From an uncultured Pelagibacteraceae bacterium (lineage in GTDB: Bacteria; Pseudomonadota; Alphaproteobacteria; Pelagibacterales; Pelagibacteraceae): a stretch of DNA of 64,000 nucleotides. Every line of letters starts with the position of its first letter. Positions within the stretch are counted from its first letter, which is position 1. The DNA is taken from positions 1-64,000 of the forward strand of contig CACNFA010000004.1 in the NCBI GenBank assembly GCA_902619675.1, in the 5' to 3' direction. The translations under genes were made by a program, and so were the position numbers. This document shows, piece by piece, positions 10,963 to 21,652 of the stretch. A model generated the notes under the pieces. That model worked only from the letters and a program-made list of their open reading frames with translations, had not been told where the DNA came from and did not search any database.

Positions 10963-13854
10963 TTAACCCTTAACTACCTTTTCTAATATTTCCTTTTGTT
11001 GTGCAAGGTGTTTGTTTGCATTTCCAGTCGCAGTAGAAGAAGATGCTTGTCTACCAACATATTTAACGTAAATATCTTTGAAATTTATCATTTCAAGGGT
11101 TCTATCTATATAATTTCTAACAGTGTTCCATGCTCCCATGTTCTTTGGTTCTTCTTGGCACCATATAAATTTTGCTTTTTTATATCTTTTTAGAACACCA
11201 GCAAGAGTTTTAGCTGGAAAAGGGTAGAGTTGTTCAAGACGAATAAATACAACTTCCTTATTTTTATATTTTTCCCGAGCTTCAAGAAGGTCGTAATATA
11301 TTTTACCTGAACACATTATTACTTTCTTTATTTTATTGTCTTTTTTTAAAGAGACTAAATTATTTTGCTTATTGTACGCATCATCTTCCAAAACTCTGTG
11401 AAAAGTACTCTTTGTAGTAAATTCTAAAATATTTGAAATACATCTTTTGTGTCTTAATAGAGATTTAGGTGTCATAATAATCAAAGGTTTTCTAAATTCT
11501 CTATGCATCTGTCTCCTTAGAACGTGGAAATAGTTTGAGGGTGTTGTGCAGTTTACTACTTGAATATTTTCACCAGCGCAAAGCTGTAAAAATCTTTCCA
11601 ACCTAGCTGAAGAATGTTCTGGACCTTGGCCTTCGTAGCCATGCGGTAATAACATTACTAGTCCACTTGCTCTTCCCCATTTTGATTCACCAGAAGTAAT
11701 AAATTGATCAATAATGACTTGTGCGCCATTAGCAAAGTCTCCAAATTGAGCCTCCCAAAGCACCAAGGTCTCTGGTTCAGACAATGAGTAACCAAACTCA
11801 AAACCCAAAACAGCTAGTTCAGATAGTAAGCTATCAATAATTTCAAAATTTTTTTGGTTACTTTGAATGTTGTTTAAAGGAACATATCTATCATGATTGT
11901 CTTGATTTCTTAAAACTGCGTGCCTTTGACTAAAAGTTCCTCTGCCAGAATCTTGTCCTGACAATCGAACCGAAAAACCTTCGGTCAAAAGTGTGCCAAA
12001 GGCCAAGCTTTCAGCGGTAGACCAATCAATCATATTGGTATTTTCAAATGATTTAAATCTTAATTCAAAAATTCTTTTAAGAGTTTTGTGCACTGTAAAA
12101 TTATCAGGTATTGATGATATTTTTTTACCAATTTTGATCAATTTCTTTTTCTCAACTCCACTCACACCTCTTTTGTCTTTGCCAAGACCAGGTTTAAATC
12201 TCGACCAAGCTCCATCAAACCATTTAAGCTCTGATTTATAATTTTTTGACGATTCAAATTCTTTTTCCAAATAGTTTTTAAACTTAATTTTTTCTTCAAG
12301 TAATATTTCATTTGAAGTCAATCCCTCTTGGCTTAATTTTTTTCCGTATATCGAAAGCGTAGATGGATGAGATTTTATTTTTTTATACATTATTGGTTGT
12401 GTAAAAGAGGGTTCATCTCCTTCGTTATGTCCAAATCGTCTATAACAAACTATATCAATGACAACATCTCGATTAAATTTTTGTCTGTATTCTGTTGCTA
12501 TCTTAGCACAATGTACGACTGCCTCAGGATCATCTCCATTAACATGAAAAATTGGAGCCTGGGAAAGTTTTGCAACATCTGATGGATAAGGAGAAGATCG
12601 AGCAAACCTAGGAGCAGTTGTAAACCCGATTTGATTATTAACTATGATATGTATAGTTCCTCCAATATTATGCCCTGGTAAACCTGACATAGCAAAACAC
12701 TCTGCTACAATTCCCTGTCCTGCAAACGCTGCGTCTCCGTGCATTAGTACCGGTATAACTTTCTTTCTTTGTTTATCATTGTGGAAAAATTGTTTTGCTC
12801 TCACCTGGCCCAGGACTACTGGGTTTACTGCTTCTAAATGAGATGGATTATCAGTCAAACTTATATGTACAGAGTTTCCATCAAATTCTCTATTTGATGA
12901 GGCACCCAAATGATATTTTACATCTCCCTCGAAGTCTTTACTTGCGCTGACACTTTTTCCAAAAAATTCACTAAATATTGCTCTAAAAGGCTTACCCATA
13001 ACGTTAGCTAAAACATTTAACCTTCCCCTATGAGGCATACCAATTTTTATTTCTTTAGCTCCTAGATTACCGCCTCTTTTAATAATTTGTTCAAGGGCTG
13101 GGATAAGCGACTCTCCGCCATCAAGCCCAAATCTTTTAGTGCCAACAAATTTTACATGTAGGTATTTTTCAAAACCCTCTGCTTGCACTATTTTATTTAA
13201 AATTGCTTTTTTTCCATTTTGAGTGAAAGATATATCTTTTTCAGGTCCCTCGATTCTATTTCTTATCCAAGCTTTTTCATCAGGATCACCCATATGCATA
13301 AACTCATATCCAATGGTTGAGCAATAAGTTCTTTTTAAAATCTTGAGAATTTGATTAAGGTCAGCATTTTGAAGCCCAAGAACTCCATCTAAAAATATTT
13401 TTCTATTAAAGTCTTCTTTTTTAAATCCATATGTCTCGGGTTTAAGTTCTGGGTGTTCTTCTTTTTTTTGAATTGATAATGGATCTAAATTTGCAATTAA
13501 ATGTCCCCTTATTCTATAAGCTCTTATAAGCATAATAGCTCTGACCGAGTCTTTTGATGCTTCCTTGATAGACGATAGACTCAAATTTTCAATTTTTTCA
13601 TTTTTATTTTTATTGTTGGTTGTTTGATTGATAATACTTCTTGCTTTTTTAGCAGGAGACCAGCTTGGACCTTTAAGATCATTTAAAATTAATTTTTCAT
13701 CCTCACTCAAACCGTCAAAAAATTTTTTCCAGTCCTTTGGCAGAGATGAAGGATCTAATAAATAGTCTGAATAGAACTGATTGATAAATTCAGAGTTTAT
13801 ACCTGACAGAAAAGACGTTTTTTTAAAGGTTATATTGTTATCTGATGAGGACAT
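10963..13854 (-). CDS. sucA: 2-oxoglutarate dehydrogenase E1 component
   Basis: Thiamine diphosphate-dependent E1, 963 aa, full length. The N-terminal segment (FYSDYLLDPSSLPKDWKKFF) is the usual E1o peripheral-subunit docking arm. Active-site motifs are present: GMPHRGRLNVLANVMGKP, HGDAAFAGQGI and the VNNQIGFTT stretch. The C-terminal transketolase-like domain contains LLPHGYEGQGPEHSSARLER. It lies between sucD (32 bp gap) and sucB (no gap), so E1 and E2 are probably translated in step. Confidence 0.98.
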   Translation of the reverse strand: MSSSDNNITFKKTSFLSGINSEFINQFYSDYLLDPSSLPKDWKKFFDGLSEDEKLILNDLKGPSWSPAKKARSIINQTTNNKNKNEKIENLSLSSIKEASKDSVRAIMLIRAYRIRGHLIANLDPLSIQKKEEHPELKPETYGFKKEDFNRKIFLDGVLGLQNADLNQILKILKRTYCSTIGYEFMHMGDPDEKAWIRNRIEGPEKDISFTQNGKKAILNKIVQAEGFEKYLHVKFVGTKRFGLDGGESLIPALEQIIKRGGNLGAKEIKIGMPHRGRLNVLANVMGKPFRAIFSEFFGKSVSASKDFEGDVKYHLGASSNREFDGNSVHISLTDNPSHLEAVNPVVLGQVRAKQFFHNDKQRKKVIPVLMHGDAAFAGQGIVAECFAMSGLPGHNIGGTIHIIVNNQIGFTTAPRFARSSPYPSDVAKLSQAPIFHVNGDDPEAVVHCAKIATEYRQKFNRDVVIDIVCYRRFGHNEGDEPSFTQPIMYKKIKSHPSTLSIYGKKLSQEGLTSNEILLEEKIKFKNYLEKEFESSKNYKSELKWFDGAWSRFKPGLGKDKRGVSGVEKKKLIKIGKKISSIPDNFTVHKTLKRIFELRFKSFENTNMIDWSTAESLAFGTLLTEGFSVRLSGQDSGRGTFSQRHAVLRNQDNHDRYVPLNNIQSNQKNFEIIDSLLSELAVLGFEFGYSLSEPETLVLWEAQFGDFANGAQVIIDQFITSGESKWGRASGLVMLLPHGYEGQGPEHSSARLERFLQLCAGENIQVVNCTTPSNYFHVLRRQMHREFRKPLIIMTPKSLLRHKRCISNILEFTTKSTFHRVLEDDAYNKQNNLVSLKKDNKIKKVIMCSGKIYYDLLEAREKYKNKEVVFIRLEQLYPFPAKTLAGVLKRYKKAKFIWCQEEPKNMGAWNTVRNYIDRTLEMINFKDIYVKYVGRQASSSTATGNANKHLAQQKEILEKVVKG

Positions 13855-13886
13855 TAATGATTTATTTTATCATAAATTGATAAAAA

Positions 13887-14762
13887 TCAACCCTTAAGTT
13901 TGTCAAATAGTGTTTTACCAATATCTGCTGGTGATTTTGAGATAGTTATTCCTGCAGATTTCATAATTTCTATTTTTTCCTCGGCTCCTCCTTTGCCTCC
14001 AGATATAATTGCACCAGCATGCCCCATTCTTCTGCCTGCAGGGGCAGTTAAACCCGCAATAAATCCAACCATTGGTTTCTTAATTTTTTCTCTTTTTAGG
14101 AAATCTGCTGCCTCTTCCTCGGCGGAACCACCTATTTCACCAATCATGACTATAGACTCTGTCTCATTATCTTTTAAGAAAAGCTCTAGGCAATCTATAA
14201 AATTTGTACCGTTGATTGGATCTCCTCCAATACCGATACACGTTGATTGTCCCATACCATTTGATGATGTTTGAGCTACAGCCTCATACGTTAAAGTTCC
14301 AGATCTTGAAACAATGCCAACCGAACCCTTTTTATGAATATTACCTGGCATAATACCAATTTTACATTCATCTGGTGAAATAATCCCTGGGCAGTTAGGT
14401 CCTATCAATCTCGAGTTACTTTTATTTAAAATGTTTTTTACTTTAAGCATATCCAGAACTGGTATTCCTTCAGTAATACAAACAATTAGTTCTATTTTTG
14501 CCTCAATAGCCTCTATAATTGCATCTCCTGCAAACTTTGGGGGAACATAAATCATTGTAGCGTTTGCTGAAGTTTGATCTTTAGCTTCTTGTACGGTATC
14601 AAATACTGGAAGTTTTAAATGTTGTTGTCCTCCTTTTTTTGGAGTAACACCTCCAACTAATTTTGTTCCGTACTTAATTGCTTGCTCTGAGTGAAAAGTT
14701 CCGTGAGTTCCAGTAAATCCTTGACAGATGACTTTTGTTTCTTTGTTAACTAAAACTGACAT
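13887..14762 (-). CDS. sucD: Succinyl-CoA synthetase alpha subunit
   Basis: Alpha subunit of succinyl-CoA ligase, 291 aa. The N-terminal CoA-binding Rossmann domain (about 1-130) includes [14 protein letters not shown]. The phosphohistidine is H248 in [13 protein letters not shown]. It directly follows sucC with no gap. With sucC it carries out the substrate-level phosphorylation step of the TCA cycle. Confidence 0.97.
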   Translation of the reverse strand: MSVLVNKETKVICQGFTGTHGTFHSEQAIKYGTKLVGGVTPKKGGQQHLKLPVFDTVQEAKDQTSANATMIYVPPKFAGDAIIEAIEAKIELIVCITEGIPVLDMLKVKNILNKSNSRLIGPNCPGIISPDECKIGIMPGNIHKKGSVGIVSRSGTLTYEAVAQTSSNGMGQSTCIGIGGDPINGTNFIDCLELFLKDNETESIVMIGEIGGSAEEEAADFLKREKIKKPMVGFIAGLTAPAGRRMGHAGAIISGGKGGAEEKIEIMKSAGITISKSPADIGKTLFDKLKG

Positions 14763-15926
14763 TTATTTTATTGCCTCAACTATTTTTTTTGCAGCATCAT
14801 TCAAATCAGATGCTGATAATATTTTTAAATTTGATTTATCTAAAATATCTCTTCCCTCCATAAAATTTGTTCCGGCTAACCTGACTACAAGAGGAACAGA
14901 TAAATTTACTTGTTTCGCAGCCTCTACGACACCTTGAGCAAGAACATCGCATCTCATTATTCCACCAAAAATATTTATTAAAATCCCTTTTACATTTTGA
15001 TCAGCCAAAATTAATTTAAATGCTGCGGTTACTTTTTCTTTAGATGCTCCTCCTCCAACATCTAAAAAATTTGCTGGCTCCTGACCATATAATTTAATTA
15101 TATCCATAGTCGCCATGGCTAAACCTGCTCCGTTTACCATGCAACCAATAGAGCCATTTAATTTAATATACGCCAAATCATTCTTGCTTGCTTCTATTTC
15201 GGCTGGCTCCTCTTCATTTAAATCTCTTAGTTTTAAAATTTCTGGTCTTCTAAAAGTAGCATTATCATCGAAATTCATTTTTGCATCTAAACAAACCAAT
15301 TTACTTTGTTTAGTAATGATTAAAGGATTAATCTCTATGAGGCTTGCATCTTTTTCAATTAAAATCTTATACAAAATTTTAATTAAGTTTTTACTTTCTT
15401 CTAATTGATTGCCTTCAAAATTGAAAATTGAAACTATCTCTTCTATCTCATCATCCGTTGGACTATTTTCTGTGTAATGTATTTTTACCGTTTTTATCTT
15501 CTCAGGTGACTCGATTGCGACTTTTTCAATATCCATTCCACCTTCAGTACTGCTTATAAATGCAATTTTTGAAGTCTGTCTGTCAATTAAGCAAGAAAGA
15601 TAATATTCTTTTGAAATCTCGGAGGCCTCTTCAATATATAGCCTCTTTACTTTTTTTCCCTCAGGTCCTGTTTGATGAGTTATTAGAACTTTACCCATCA
15701 TTTTTTTTGCCTCGAATATTAATTCACTTTTCTCTTTTATTAACTTAACTCCCCCAGCTTTACCTCTTCCACCTGCATGAATTTGAGCTTTTAACACATA
15801 AGCTTTATTTTGTAATTCAGATATTTTTTTTTCAATTTCATTTTTTGATTTTACTATAATGCCACTTGAAACTGGAGCTCCGTATTCTCTTAGTATGTCT
15901 TTTGCTTGGTACTCGTGAATATTCAT
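14763..15926 (-). CDS. sucC: Succinyl-CoA synthetase beta subunit
   Basis: Beta subunit of succinyl-CoA ligase, 387 aa, with an ATP-grasp domain (about 1-240; KAQIHAGGRGKAGGVKL near residue 45) and the C-terminal CoA-ligase domain (DVGGGASKEKV, NIFGGIMRCD). It is the first gene of sucCDAB-lpdA. The spacer upstream (15927-16016) separates it from a divergent glycosyltransferase gene, so its promoter should lie there. The sequence itself is unremarkable. Confidence 0.97.
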   Translation of the reverse strand: MNIHEYQAKDILREYGAPVSSGIIVKSKNEIEKKISELQNKAYVLKAQIHAGGRGKAGGVKLIKEKSELIFEAKKMMGKVLITHQTGPEGKKVKRLYIEEASEISKEYYLSCLIDRQTSKIAFISSTEGGMDIEKVAIESPEKIKTVKIHYTENSPTDDEIEEIVSIFNFEGNQLEESKNLIKILYKILIEKDASLIEINPLIITKQSKLVCLDAKMNFDDNATFRRPEILKLRDLNEEEPAEIEASKNDLAYIKLNGSIGCMVNGAGLAMATMDIIKLYGQEPANFLDVGGGASKEKVTAAFKLILADQNVKGILINIFGGIMRCDVLAQGVVEAAKQVNLSVPLVVRLAGTNFMEGRDILDKSNLKILSASDLNDAAKKIVEAIK

Positions 15927-16016
15927 AAATCAATTATATTTTTATATAGGTAATTAATATATATTGTGCGTACTAAATATAATGAAAAGAAAACTAAATA
16001 AACAAAAAAATCAATC
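15927..16016. promoter_or_regulatory. Divergent spacer, sucC / glycosyltransferase
   Basis: A 90-bp, almost purely A/T region between the sucC start (minus) and the GT2 start (plus). It must hold promoters in both directions, because the genes diverge. Many TATAAT-like hexamers occur, but none pairs convincingly with a -35 box and none can be singled out by eye. No clear hairpin and no strong Shine-Dalgarno was seen. Confidence 0.35.
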
Positions 16017-16886
16017 ATGAGTAAAAAAAGTCATATAATTTTAATACCAGTTTATAACGACGAAAAATCCTTAAACAAGCTGTTATTGATTATTAATGAG
16101 CATATAGATGGATTAGTAAATTTTAATACAGAAATCCTTATTTTAAATGATGCATCAACTGATGAAATTCTTTTAGAAAATAAAAAGCTAAGGAACTTTA
16201 AAAAAGTTTCCATGCTAGAAGTAAAAAAAAATATAGGCAGCCAAAAAATAATTACAGTGGGTTTAAAATACCTACAACAAAAAAGAAAAAGTTTTTTTGT
16301 GACAATTTTAGATAGCGATGGTGAAGACAATCCTCTTGAAATAAGAAAAATGTTAAATTTGGCATCTGAAAACAATGACTACGTAATCACCTCAAATAGA
16401 AAAGGTAGAAAAGAGTCTTTTTTAATTAAAAGTCTTTATTTCACTCACTTAATCTTAACTTTTTTTTTTTCTTTCAAATGGATTTCATTCGGGAATTTTA
16501 CCTCTTTCCACTCAAAAAATATTGAGAAAATACTTTCTTACAATGACTCTTGGTTAGCTTACTCAGGTTCAGTAATTAAAAATTGTAAAATTAAAAGATT
16601 ACATGCAAAAAGAGAAAGAAGGTTTTATGGATCATCTAAAATTGGAATTTTAAAACTTATTGAACATTCTTTAAGAATAAACTTAGTCTTTTTAAAAAAA
16701 GTTTTATTTTTGGTACCTTTTTACATTTTTTTTATCTATATTATTTTTGGTTTGAACCAGGTAGTTTTATTAATTATTTTTTTATTACTTATATTTAAAT
16801 TAGCATTATTAATCACAAAAATAAATCATTTGGGACGAAATTTAGAAAACTTTGATGAATTGATTAAAAGCTACAAATCAATTTAA
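16017..16886 (+). CDS. Family 2 glycosyltransferase, membrane-associated
   Basis: GT-A fold glycosyltransferase, 289 aa. The N-terminus IILIPVYNDEKSL and the acidic motif LDSDGEDNP (about 100-108) resemble polyprenyl-phosphate sugar transferases of the DPM1/GtrB/ArnC type. A hydrophobic stretch at about 225-265 probably anchors it; a shorter one lies near 140-155. Such enzymes load a sugar onto undecaprenyl phosphate for use by a GT-C enzyme, and a GT-C-like protein is encoded next door on the opposite strand. The donor sugar cannot be read from sequence. Its last 9 bp overlap the convergent neighbour. It sits inside the TCA gene block as part of a three-gene insertion. Confidence 0.8.
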   Translation: MSKKSHIILIPVYNDEKSLNKLLLIINEHIDGLVNFNTEILILNDASTDEILLENKKLRNFKKVSMLEVKKNIGSQKIITVGLKYLQQKRKSFFVTILDSDGEDNPLEIRKMLNLASENNDYVITSNRKGRKESFLIKSLYFTHLILTFFFSFKWISFGNFTSFHSKNIEKILSYNDSWLAYSGSVIKNCKIKRLHAKRERRFYGSSKIGILKLIEHSLRINLVFLKKVLFLVPFYIFFIYIIFGLNQVVLLIIFLLLIFKLALLITKINHLGRNLENFDELIKSYKSI

Positions 16887-18440
16887 ACATTTATCCCTTA
16901 CTTCGTAAATATAAAAAATTTCATTTTCTTTTGATATAAAACATTCAGATTTTAAATTATCTTTAACAATTTTATGGGAGATATTTTCATGTTTGAAAAA
17001 ATAAATATTCTTAATTGATTTGTTTTTTAGTATATTTTGAAAAAAGGATTTATAAATGTTCATCATTTTATTGTTCTTAACGGGGTAACTAGCACCGTCT
17101 ACAGTAAAAGTTCTATTAGGATAATTCATTCTTTTTTTAGTAATAGCTTCAAAAAAAGAATAGTGAGATATAAGCATTACTTCTTTTTTATCTCGTACTA
17201 AAATTTCTTTTCCTTTCAAAATTATTTGAATTTCCTCGTACGGAATATCTTTGAAAAATGGATTGATCCATCTTAGGTTACCGAATATTTTATCGATACT
17301 ATTGGCTTCAATAGATTTATTTATCAACATACTATTTAATTCATGAAACTTTCTATTTTCATTATATCGATAATGATATTTAGCAGTAATTAAAACTAAA
17401 CAAATAATAATTATCAAAGAATAAAAATTGTTTAATTTATAATTTTGGGAAAGCATTTCCGAGTGAAAAAATGAAAAAAAAATTGGTACCATAAAATAAA
17501 TATAAATTTGATTTTTAGTTAAAATTTGATGATAAAAAAGGCTTATTCCTAGAGCAATAACAATTAAAAAATTTATATTTTTTCTTAAGCTATAAGATTT
17601 TTTTTTAAATTTTATTAAAAATGTCAAAATAATAGGAAAAATGATGAATTTGTATTGATTAAATATACTCTCGAAAGATTTATTTAGCGCTAAAAGTCTG
17701 TCAGCTCCAATTGATTTAGGATAATCAATATATTGTGTGTAAAATAATTTTATTTCTATGCCTAAATAAAATAAAAAAAGACAAAAAATTAAAGCAATAA
17801 CTACAATGCTTATAAAAATAGTTAACAAAATTTTAAATGATTTTTCTTTTAAAATCAGAAATAATATTAAAAAACCTTGCAAAATTACGGCGTAGGCAAC
17901 TGGGACTTGTTTTGACAAGAAACTCAATGAAAATAAAAATACTATTATAGGCCAAAGAAGGATTTTATCTTTTTTGTTTAATGCATAAATGATCATGTAA
18001 GTTCCTATTAATAAAAAAAAAGTTGCATGGTGATCCACAAATGGAGTGCCAGAAATTGTATATGCCAAAGTTGCAAAACATAATGTATAAATAAATGATA
18101 CTAGAGGAGCTATTTTTAATTGTAAAAAAAAATAATAAGTAAATAATGAAATTACTACATTGATTAATGAAGAATGAATTATGTATGAATTCCAATTAGC
18201 ACCAAATAATTTAAAAAAAAATGATTGAATAAAATCAATAATGAAACCAGAAACAATCCAAAAATCTTTAACTGGATATTCATTTTTAAAAACCCTATAA
18301 CTGCTATCAAAGTGAAGAAATGTATCAATAGGAAATGTTCCAATATTTGAAAAGTGGAAATTAATATAAAATGAATAAATAGAGATTAAAAATAATAAAA
18401 AAATATTGAGTTTGTCTTTTTTTATTAAAGAAAAATTCAT
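16878..18440 (-). CDS. Polytopic membrane protein, GT-C glycosyltransferase-like
   Basis: 520 aa with about ten or eleven hydrophobic segments up to about residue 355 and a soluble C-terminal domain of about 150 aa. The topology and the acidic loop after the first membrane segment (FPIDTFLHFDSSYR, about 37-50) fit GT-C enzymes that use polyprenyl-phosphate sugars (GT39/PMT-like). No family signature is clear enough to name. The context of a GT2 gene and a methyltransferase supports glycan or lipopolysaccharide modification. The codons are extremely AT-rich, more so than the flanking TCA genes by eye. The C-terminal 9 bp overlap the GT2 gene. Confidence 0.6.
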   Translation of the reverse strand: MNFSLIKKDKLNIFLLFLISIYSFYINFHFSNIGTFPIDTFLHFDSSYRVFKNEYPVKDFWIVSGFIIDFIQSFFFKLFGANWNSYIIHSSLINVVISLFTYYFFLQLKIAPLVSFIYTLCFATLAYTISGTPFVDHHATFFLLIGTYMIIYALNKKDKILLWPIIVFLFSLSFLSKQVPVAYAVILQGFLILFLILKEKSFKILLTIFISIVVIALIFCLFLFYLGIEIKLFYTQYIDYPKSIGADRLLALNKSFESIFNQYKFIIFPIILTFLIKFKKKSYSLRKNINFLIVIALGISLFYHQILTKNQIYIYFMVPIFFSFFHSEMLSQNYKLNNFYSLIIIICLVLITAKYHYRYNENRKFHELNSMLINKSIEANSIDKIFGNLRWINPFFKDIPYEEIQIILKGKEILVRDKKEVMLISHYSFFEAITKKRMNYPNRTFTVDGASYPVKNNKMMNIYKSFFQNILKNKSIKNIYFFKHENISHKIVKDNLKSECFISKENEIFYIYEVRDKCLN

Positions 18441-18482
18441 ATTTACTTATAAACAATTAAAAATATAATATCAAAATTATAC

Positions 18483-19178
18483 ATGGAAACTTACCCAGAA
18501 ACAGCTACTGAAAGATTTGATAAAGCAAATTTTCATATAAAATATTGTCTTACAATTATAAAAAAATTTATTAAAGGTGAAATTTTAGAAGTAGGGGCGG
18601 GATGTGGTAGTTTTACCAGAAATTATTATGATAGTTCTATAAAAAACATAACTCTAACAGAACCTGACAAAAAGAATTTTTTTGACTTAAAAAATAAGTT
18701 TCAAAATCAAAAAAACGTGAATATTTCAGATTTAGAAGTTGAGAAAATTGAAAAAAAATTTGACACTATAATGTATTTACATGTTCTTGAGCATATAGGA
18801 GATGATTTAAAAGAAATTAAAGACGCAACTAATAAATTAAATGATAATGGTCATTTAATTATAATCGCTCCTGCTTACCAAAAACTATATGGAAAATTAG
18901 ATAAAGCTGTTGGCCATTTCAGAAGATACGAAAAAGACTTTTTTAAAAAAGAGTTTCAAAATCTTGAACTTATAAAACTTAAGCACTTAGACTCTATGGG
19001 TTTAGTGCTTTATTACCTAAATAAAATTTTTTTTTCAAAAGAAACTTTTCCATCAAGTTTAAAAATATTCCTTTGGGATAAAATTTTTACACCATTAACA
19101 ATAGTAATTGATTTTATAACGAACTATAGGTTTGGAAAATGCTTAGTAGTTATTTATAAAAAAAATAGATTATTTTAA
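18483..19178 (+). CDS. Class I SAM-dependent methyltransferase
   Basis: 231 aa with a Rossmann methyltransferase fold. Motif I is [11 protein letters not shown] (about 35-45), the acidic residue at the end of strand 2 is in TLTEPD, and the post-motif region [11 protein letters not shown] (about 99-109) matches the Methyltransf_11/23 type common in O-antigen and surface-glycan clusters. The substrate is unknown; a sugar or a lipid-linked glycan is likely from context. It diverges from the membrane protein gene (42 bp gap) and its 3' end overlaps the convergent mdh by 9 bp. Confidence 0.8.
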   Translation: METYPETATERFDKANFHIKYCLTIIKKFIKGEILEVGAGCGSFTRNYYDSSIKNITLTEPDKKNFFDLKNKFQNQKNVNISDLEVEKIEKKFDTIMYLHVLEHIGDDLKEIKDATNKLNDNGHLIIIAPAYQKLYGKLDKAVGHFRRYEKDFFKKEFQNLELIKLKHLDSMGLVLYYLNKIFFSKETFPSSLKIFLWDKIFTPLTIVIDFITNYRFGKCLVVIYKKNRLF

Positions 19179-20129
19179 GCTTGGATCAATTTTTTTCGCC
19201 GCTTCAAATAATTCTTGAACAGCCTTAATTGAATTTTCAAAATCTTTTTTCTCTTGTTCACTTAAATTGAGTTCAACAACTTTTTCAACACCACCCGCTC
19301 CAATAATCACGGGCACTCCCGCGTATAAATTTTCTGTATTATATTGACCGTTTAAATATGCTGCGCATGGTAATTGTTTTTTCAAATCTTTAAGATAACA
19401 TTCTGCCATTTCTACCCCTGATGCTGCCGGGGCGTAAAAAGCAGAACCCTTCTCCAAAAATTTTACAATTTCAGCTCCACCTTTTTTAGTCCTCTCTATT
19501 ATTGCATTTAATTTTTCTTTTTTAAGTTTTCCTTCGCTAACTAATTGATTTATTTTTTTCCCCTCTATTTCTGTAAAATCAAGCATTGCTACCATGCTAT
19601 CTCCATGCCCTCCTAGGACAAATGATTTAATTTTTTGAACTGGAACATTTAACTCTTGAGATAAAAAATAAATAAATCTTGATGAGTCTAATATACCAGC
19701 CATACCAACTACTTTATTTTTAGGTAAACCAGAATATTTTTGCAATGCCATAACAATTACATCTAAAGGATTTGTTATACATATTACAAATGCATTTGGT
19801 GATGTTTTGCTTATACCATCGGCTACTTGTTTTATTATTTTAAGATTTACACCTAATAAATCATCTCGTGTCATGCCAGGTTTTCTTGGTACCCCAGCTG
19901 TAATTATAATTACATCGGAGTCTTTAGTATCTTCATACTTATCGGTACCAATCAAATTGATATTAAATTCATTTACTGGAGAAGATTGAGCTATATCTAA
20001 AGCTTTACCCTTAGCTATTCCTGCAACTACATCAAACATAACTACATCTCCTAATTGTTTTAAAGCTATCAAATGAGCTAGTGTACCTCCTATTTGTCCT
20101 GCTCCTATTAATGTAATTTTTTTTCTCAT
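19170..20129 (-). CDS. mdh: Malate dehydrogenase
   Basis: NAD-dependent malate dehydrogenase of the LDH-like type usual in alphaproteobacteria, 319 aa. The NAD-binding GAGQIGG is at 9-15, the substrate-loop arginines are R82 and R88, R151 follows, and the catalytic His is H175 in GGHGDSMV. It closes the sdhCDAB-mmsA-mdh run. In related genomes mdh commonly sits next to sucC; here three envelope genes separate them. Confidence 0.96.
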   Translation of the reverse strand: MRKKITLIGAGQIGGTLAHLIALKQLGDVVMFDVVAGIAKGKALDIAQSSPVNEFNINLIGTDKYEDTKDSDVIIITAGVPRKPGMTRDDLLGVNLKIIKQVADGISKTSPNAFVICITNPLDVIVMALQKYSGLPKNKVVGMAGILDSSRFIYFLSQELNVPVQKIKSFVLGGHGDSMVAMLDFTEIEGKKINQLVSEGKLKKEKLNAIIERTKKGGAEIVKFLEKGSAFYAPAASGVEMAECYLKDLKKQLPCAAYLNGQYNTENLYAGVPVIIGAGGVEKVVELNLSEQEKKDFENSIKAVQELFEAAKKIDPSLK

Positions 20130-20135
20130 AAATAT

Positions 20136-21629
20136 TTATTTCATTGTTGGCATAGTAAATTCGGGGTCTGACCTAGATCCAGTTGGCCATCTTGATGTAA
20201 TTGTTTTTAATTTCGTGTAAAACCTTACTCCTTCTGGTCCGTGCATGTGTTGGTCTCCGAATAAAGATCTTTTCCAACCTCCGAAACTGTGGAATGCCAT
20301 CGGAACTGGAATTGGTATATTAATTCCTACCATACCTATCTTCGCCTTACTAGAAAAAGTTCTTCCAGAGTCACCGTCTCTTGTAAATATGCTTACTCCA
20401 TTTCCAAATTCATGATCATTTACAAGATTAAGTGCTTCATCAAAATCTTTGGCTCTAACCACAGATAAAACTGGTCCAAATATTTCCTCATTGTATATTC
20501 TCATATTTTTAGTGACGTTATCAAATAAGCAACCGCCTATATAATAACCATTTTCGTAGCCTTGCATTTTAAATTTTCTTCCATCAACTACTAGTTTTGC
20601 GCCCTCCTTAATTCCAATGTCAACATAGCTTTTTACTTTTTCTAAATGCTCTTTTGTTACTAGTGGCCCCATTTCAGAATTTTTATCCATACCCGGGCCA
20701 ACTCGCAACGACTCAACTTTTTTTGCAAGTGAACTCACTAACTTGTCTCCTATTGAGCCTACTGCCACTGCAACTGATTGTGCCATACATCTTTCACCAG
20801 CTGAGCCGTAAGCAGCACCCATCAGTCCATTGACTGCTTGATCTAAATCACAGTCAGGCATAACAACGCAGTGATTTTTTGCTCCCCCAAGAGCCTGAAC
20901 TCTTTTTTCATTTTTTGCACAATTCTCATATATGTATTTTGCAATTGGTGTTGAACCAACAAAACTCATAGCAACTACATCCTTATGATTTATTAAAGCA
21001 TCTACTGCTTCTTTGTCGCCATTCACTACATTGAAAACACCGTCAGGTAATCCAGCCTCTTTCAGAAGTTCAGCTAATCTAATTGAACAAGAGGGATCTT
21101 TCTCAGAGGGTTTAAGAACAAAAGTATTTCCACATGCTATAGCCATTGGAAACATCCACATTGGCACCATAGCTGGAAAATTAAAAGGTGTGATTCCAGC
21201 ACAAACTCCCAAAGGTTGTCTAATTGACCAACTGTCTACATCCGTACCTACATTTTCGGTAAACTCACCCTTTAACATCTGGGGAATACCGCATGCATAT
21301 TCAACGACTTCAAGACCTCTATTTAAAGACCCCCTTGCATCTTCGTATACTTTACCATGCTCAGAAACTATTATTTTAGTAAGTTCATCTGAATTTTTTT
21401 CGATAAGTTCTTTAAATTTAAACATGATCCTTGCTCGTTGCAATGGAGGTTTTTGAGACCATTTGCTAAAGGCTTTTTTTGCGTTATCAACTGCCTTATT
21501 GACATCATTTATTGTTGCTAATTTTACTTCTGCACTTTTGTCTCCTGTAGCAGGATTAAATACGTTTCCGGTTCTTTTAGATTCTCCAGAATAACTTTTT
21601 CCTCCAATGAAATGATGAATTGTTTTCAT
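20136..21629 (-). CDS. mmsA: Methylmalonate-semialdehyde dehydrogenase (CoA-acylating)
   Basis: Aldehyde dehydrogenase of the MmsA type, 497 aa. The nucleophile is C281 in YGSAGERCMA. FNFPAMVPMWMFPMA and the conserved C-terminal FTKLKTITSRWP ending are characteristic of MmsA (valine, inositol and propionate-linked catabolism, giving propionyl- or acetyl-CoA). It lies between sdhB (23 bp gap) and mdh (6 bp gap), so it is probably expressed with the TCA genes. The exact substrate in this organism is inferred from the family. Confidence 0.92.
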   Translation of the reverse strand: MKTIHHFIGGKSYSGESKRTGNVFNPATGDKSAEVKLATINDVNKAVDNAKKAFSKWSQKPPLQRARIMFKFKELIEKNSDELTKIIVSEHGKVYEDARGSLNRGLEVVEYACGIPQMLKGEFTENVGTDVDSWSIRQPLGVCAGITPFNFPAMVPMWMFPMAIACGNTFVLKPSEKDPSCSIRLAELLKEAGLPDGVFNVVNGDKEAVDALINHKDVVAMSFVGSTPIAKYIYENCAKNEKRVQALGGAKNHCVVMPDCDLDQAVNGLMGAAYGSAGERCMAQSVAVAVGSIGDKLVSSLAKKVESLRVGPGMDKNSEMGPLVTKEHLEKVKSYVDIGIKEGAKLVVDGRKFKMQGYENGYYIGGCLFDNVTKNMRIYNEEIFGPVLSVVRAKDFDEALNLVNDHEFGNGVSIFTRDGDSGRTFSSKAKIGMVGINIPIPVPMAFHSFGGWKRSLFGDQHMHGPEGVRFYTKLKTITSRWPTGSRSDPEFTMPTMK

Positions 21630-21652
21630 GATGTAATTGAATAAATAAGGTT

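Noticed and set aside
13900..14274. 124-aa plus-strand frame opposite sucD
   Set aside because: Antisense shadow of a highly conserved gene; no family resemblance.
21013..21456. 147-aa plus-strand frame opposite mmsA
   Set aside because: It lies fully within a well-conserved mmsA, has no recognisable domain and no ribosome binding site.
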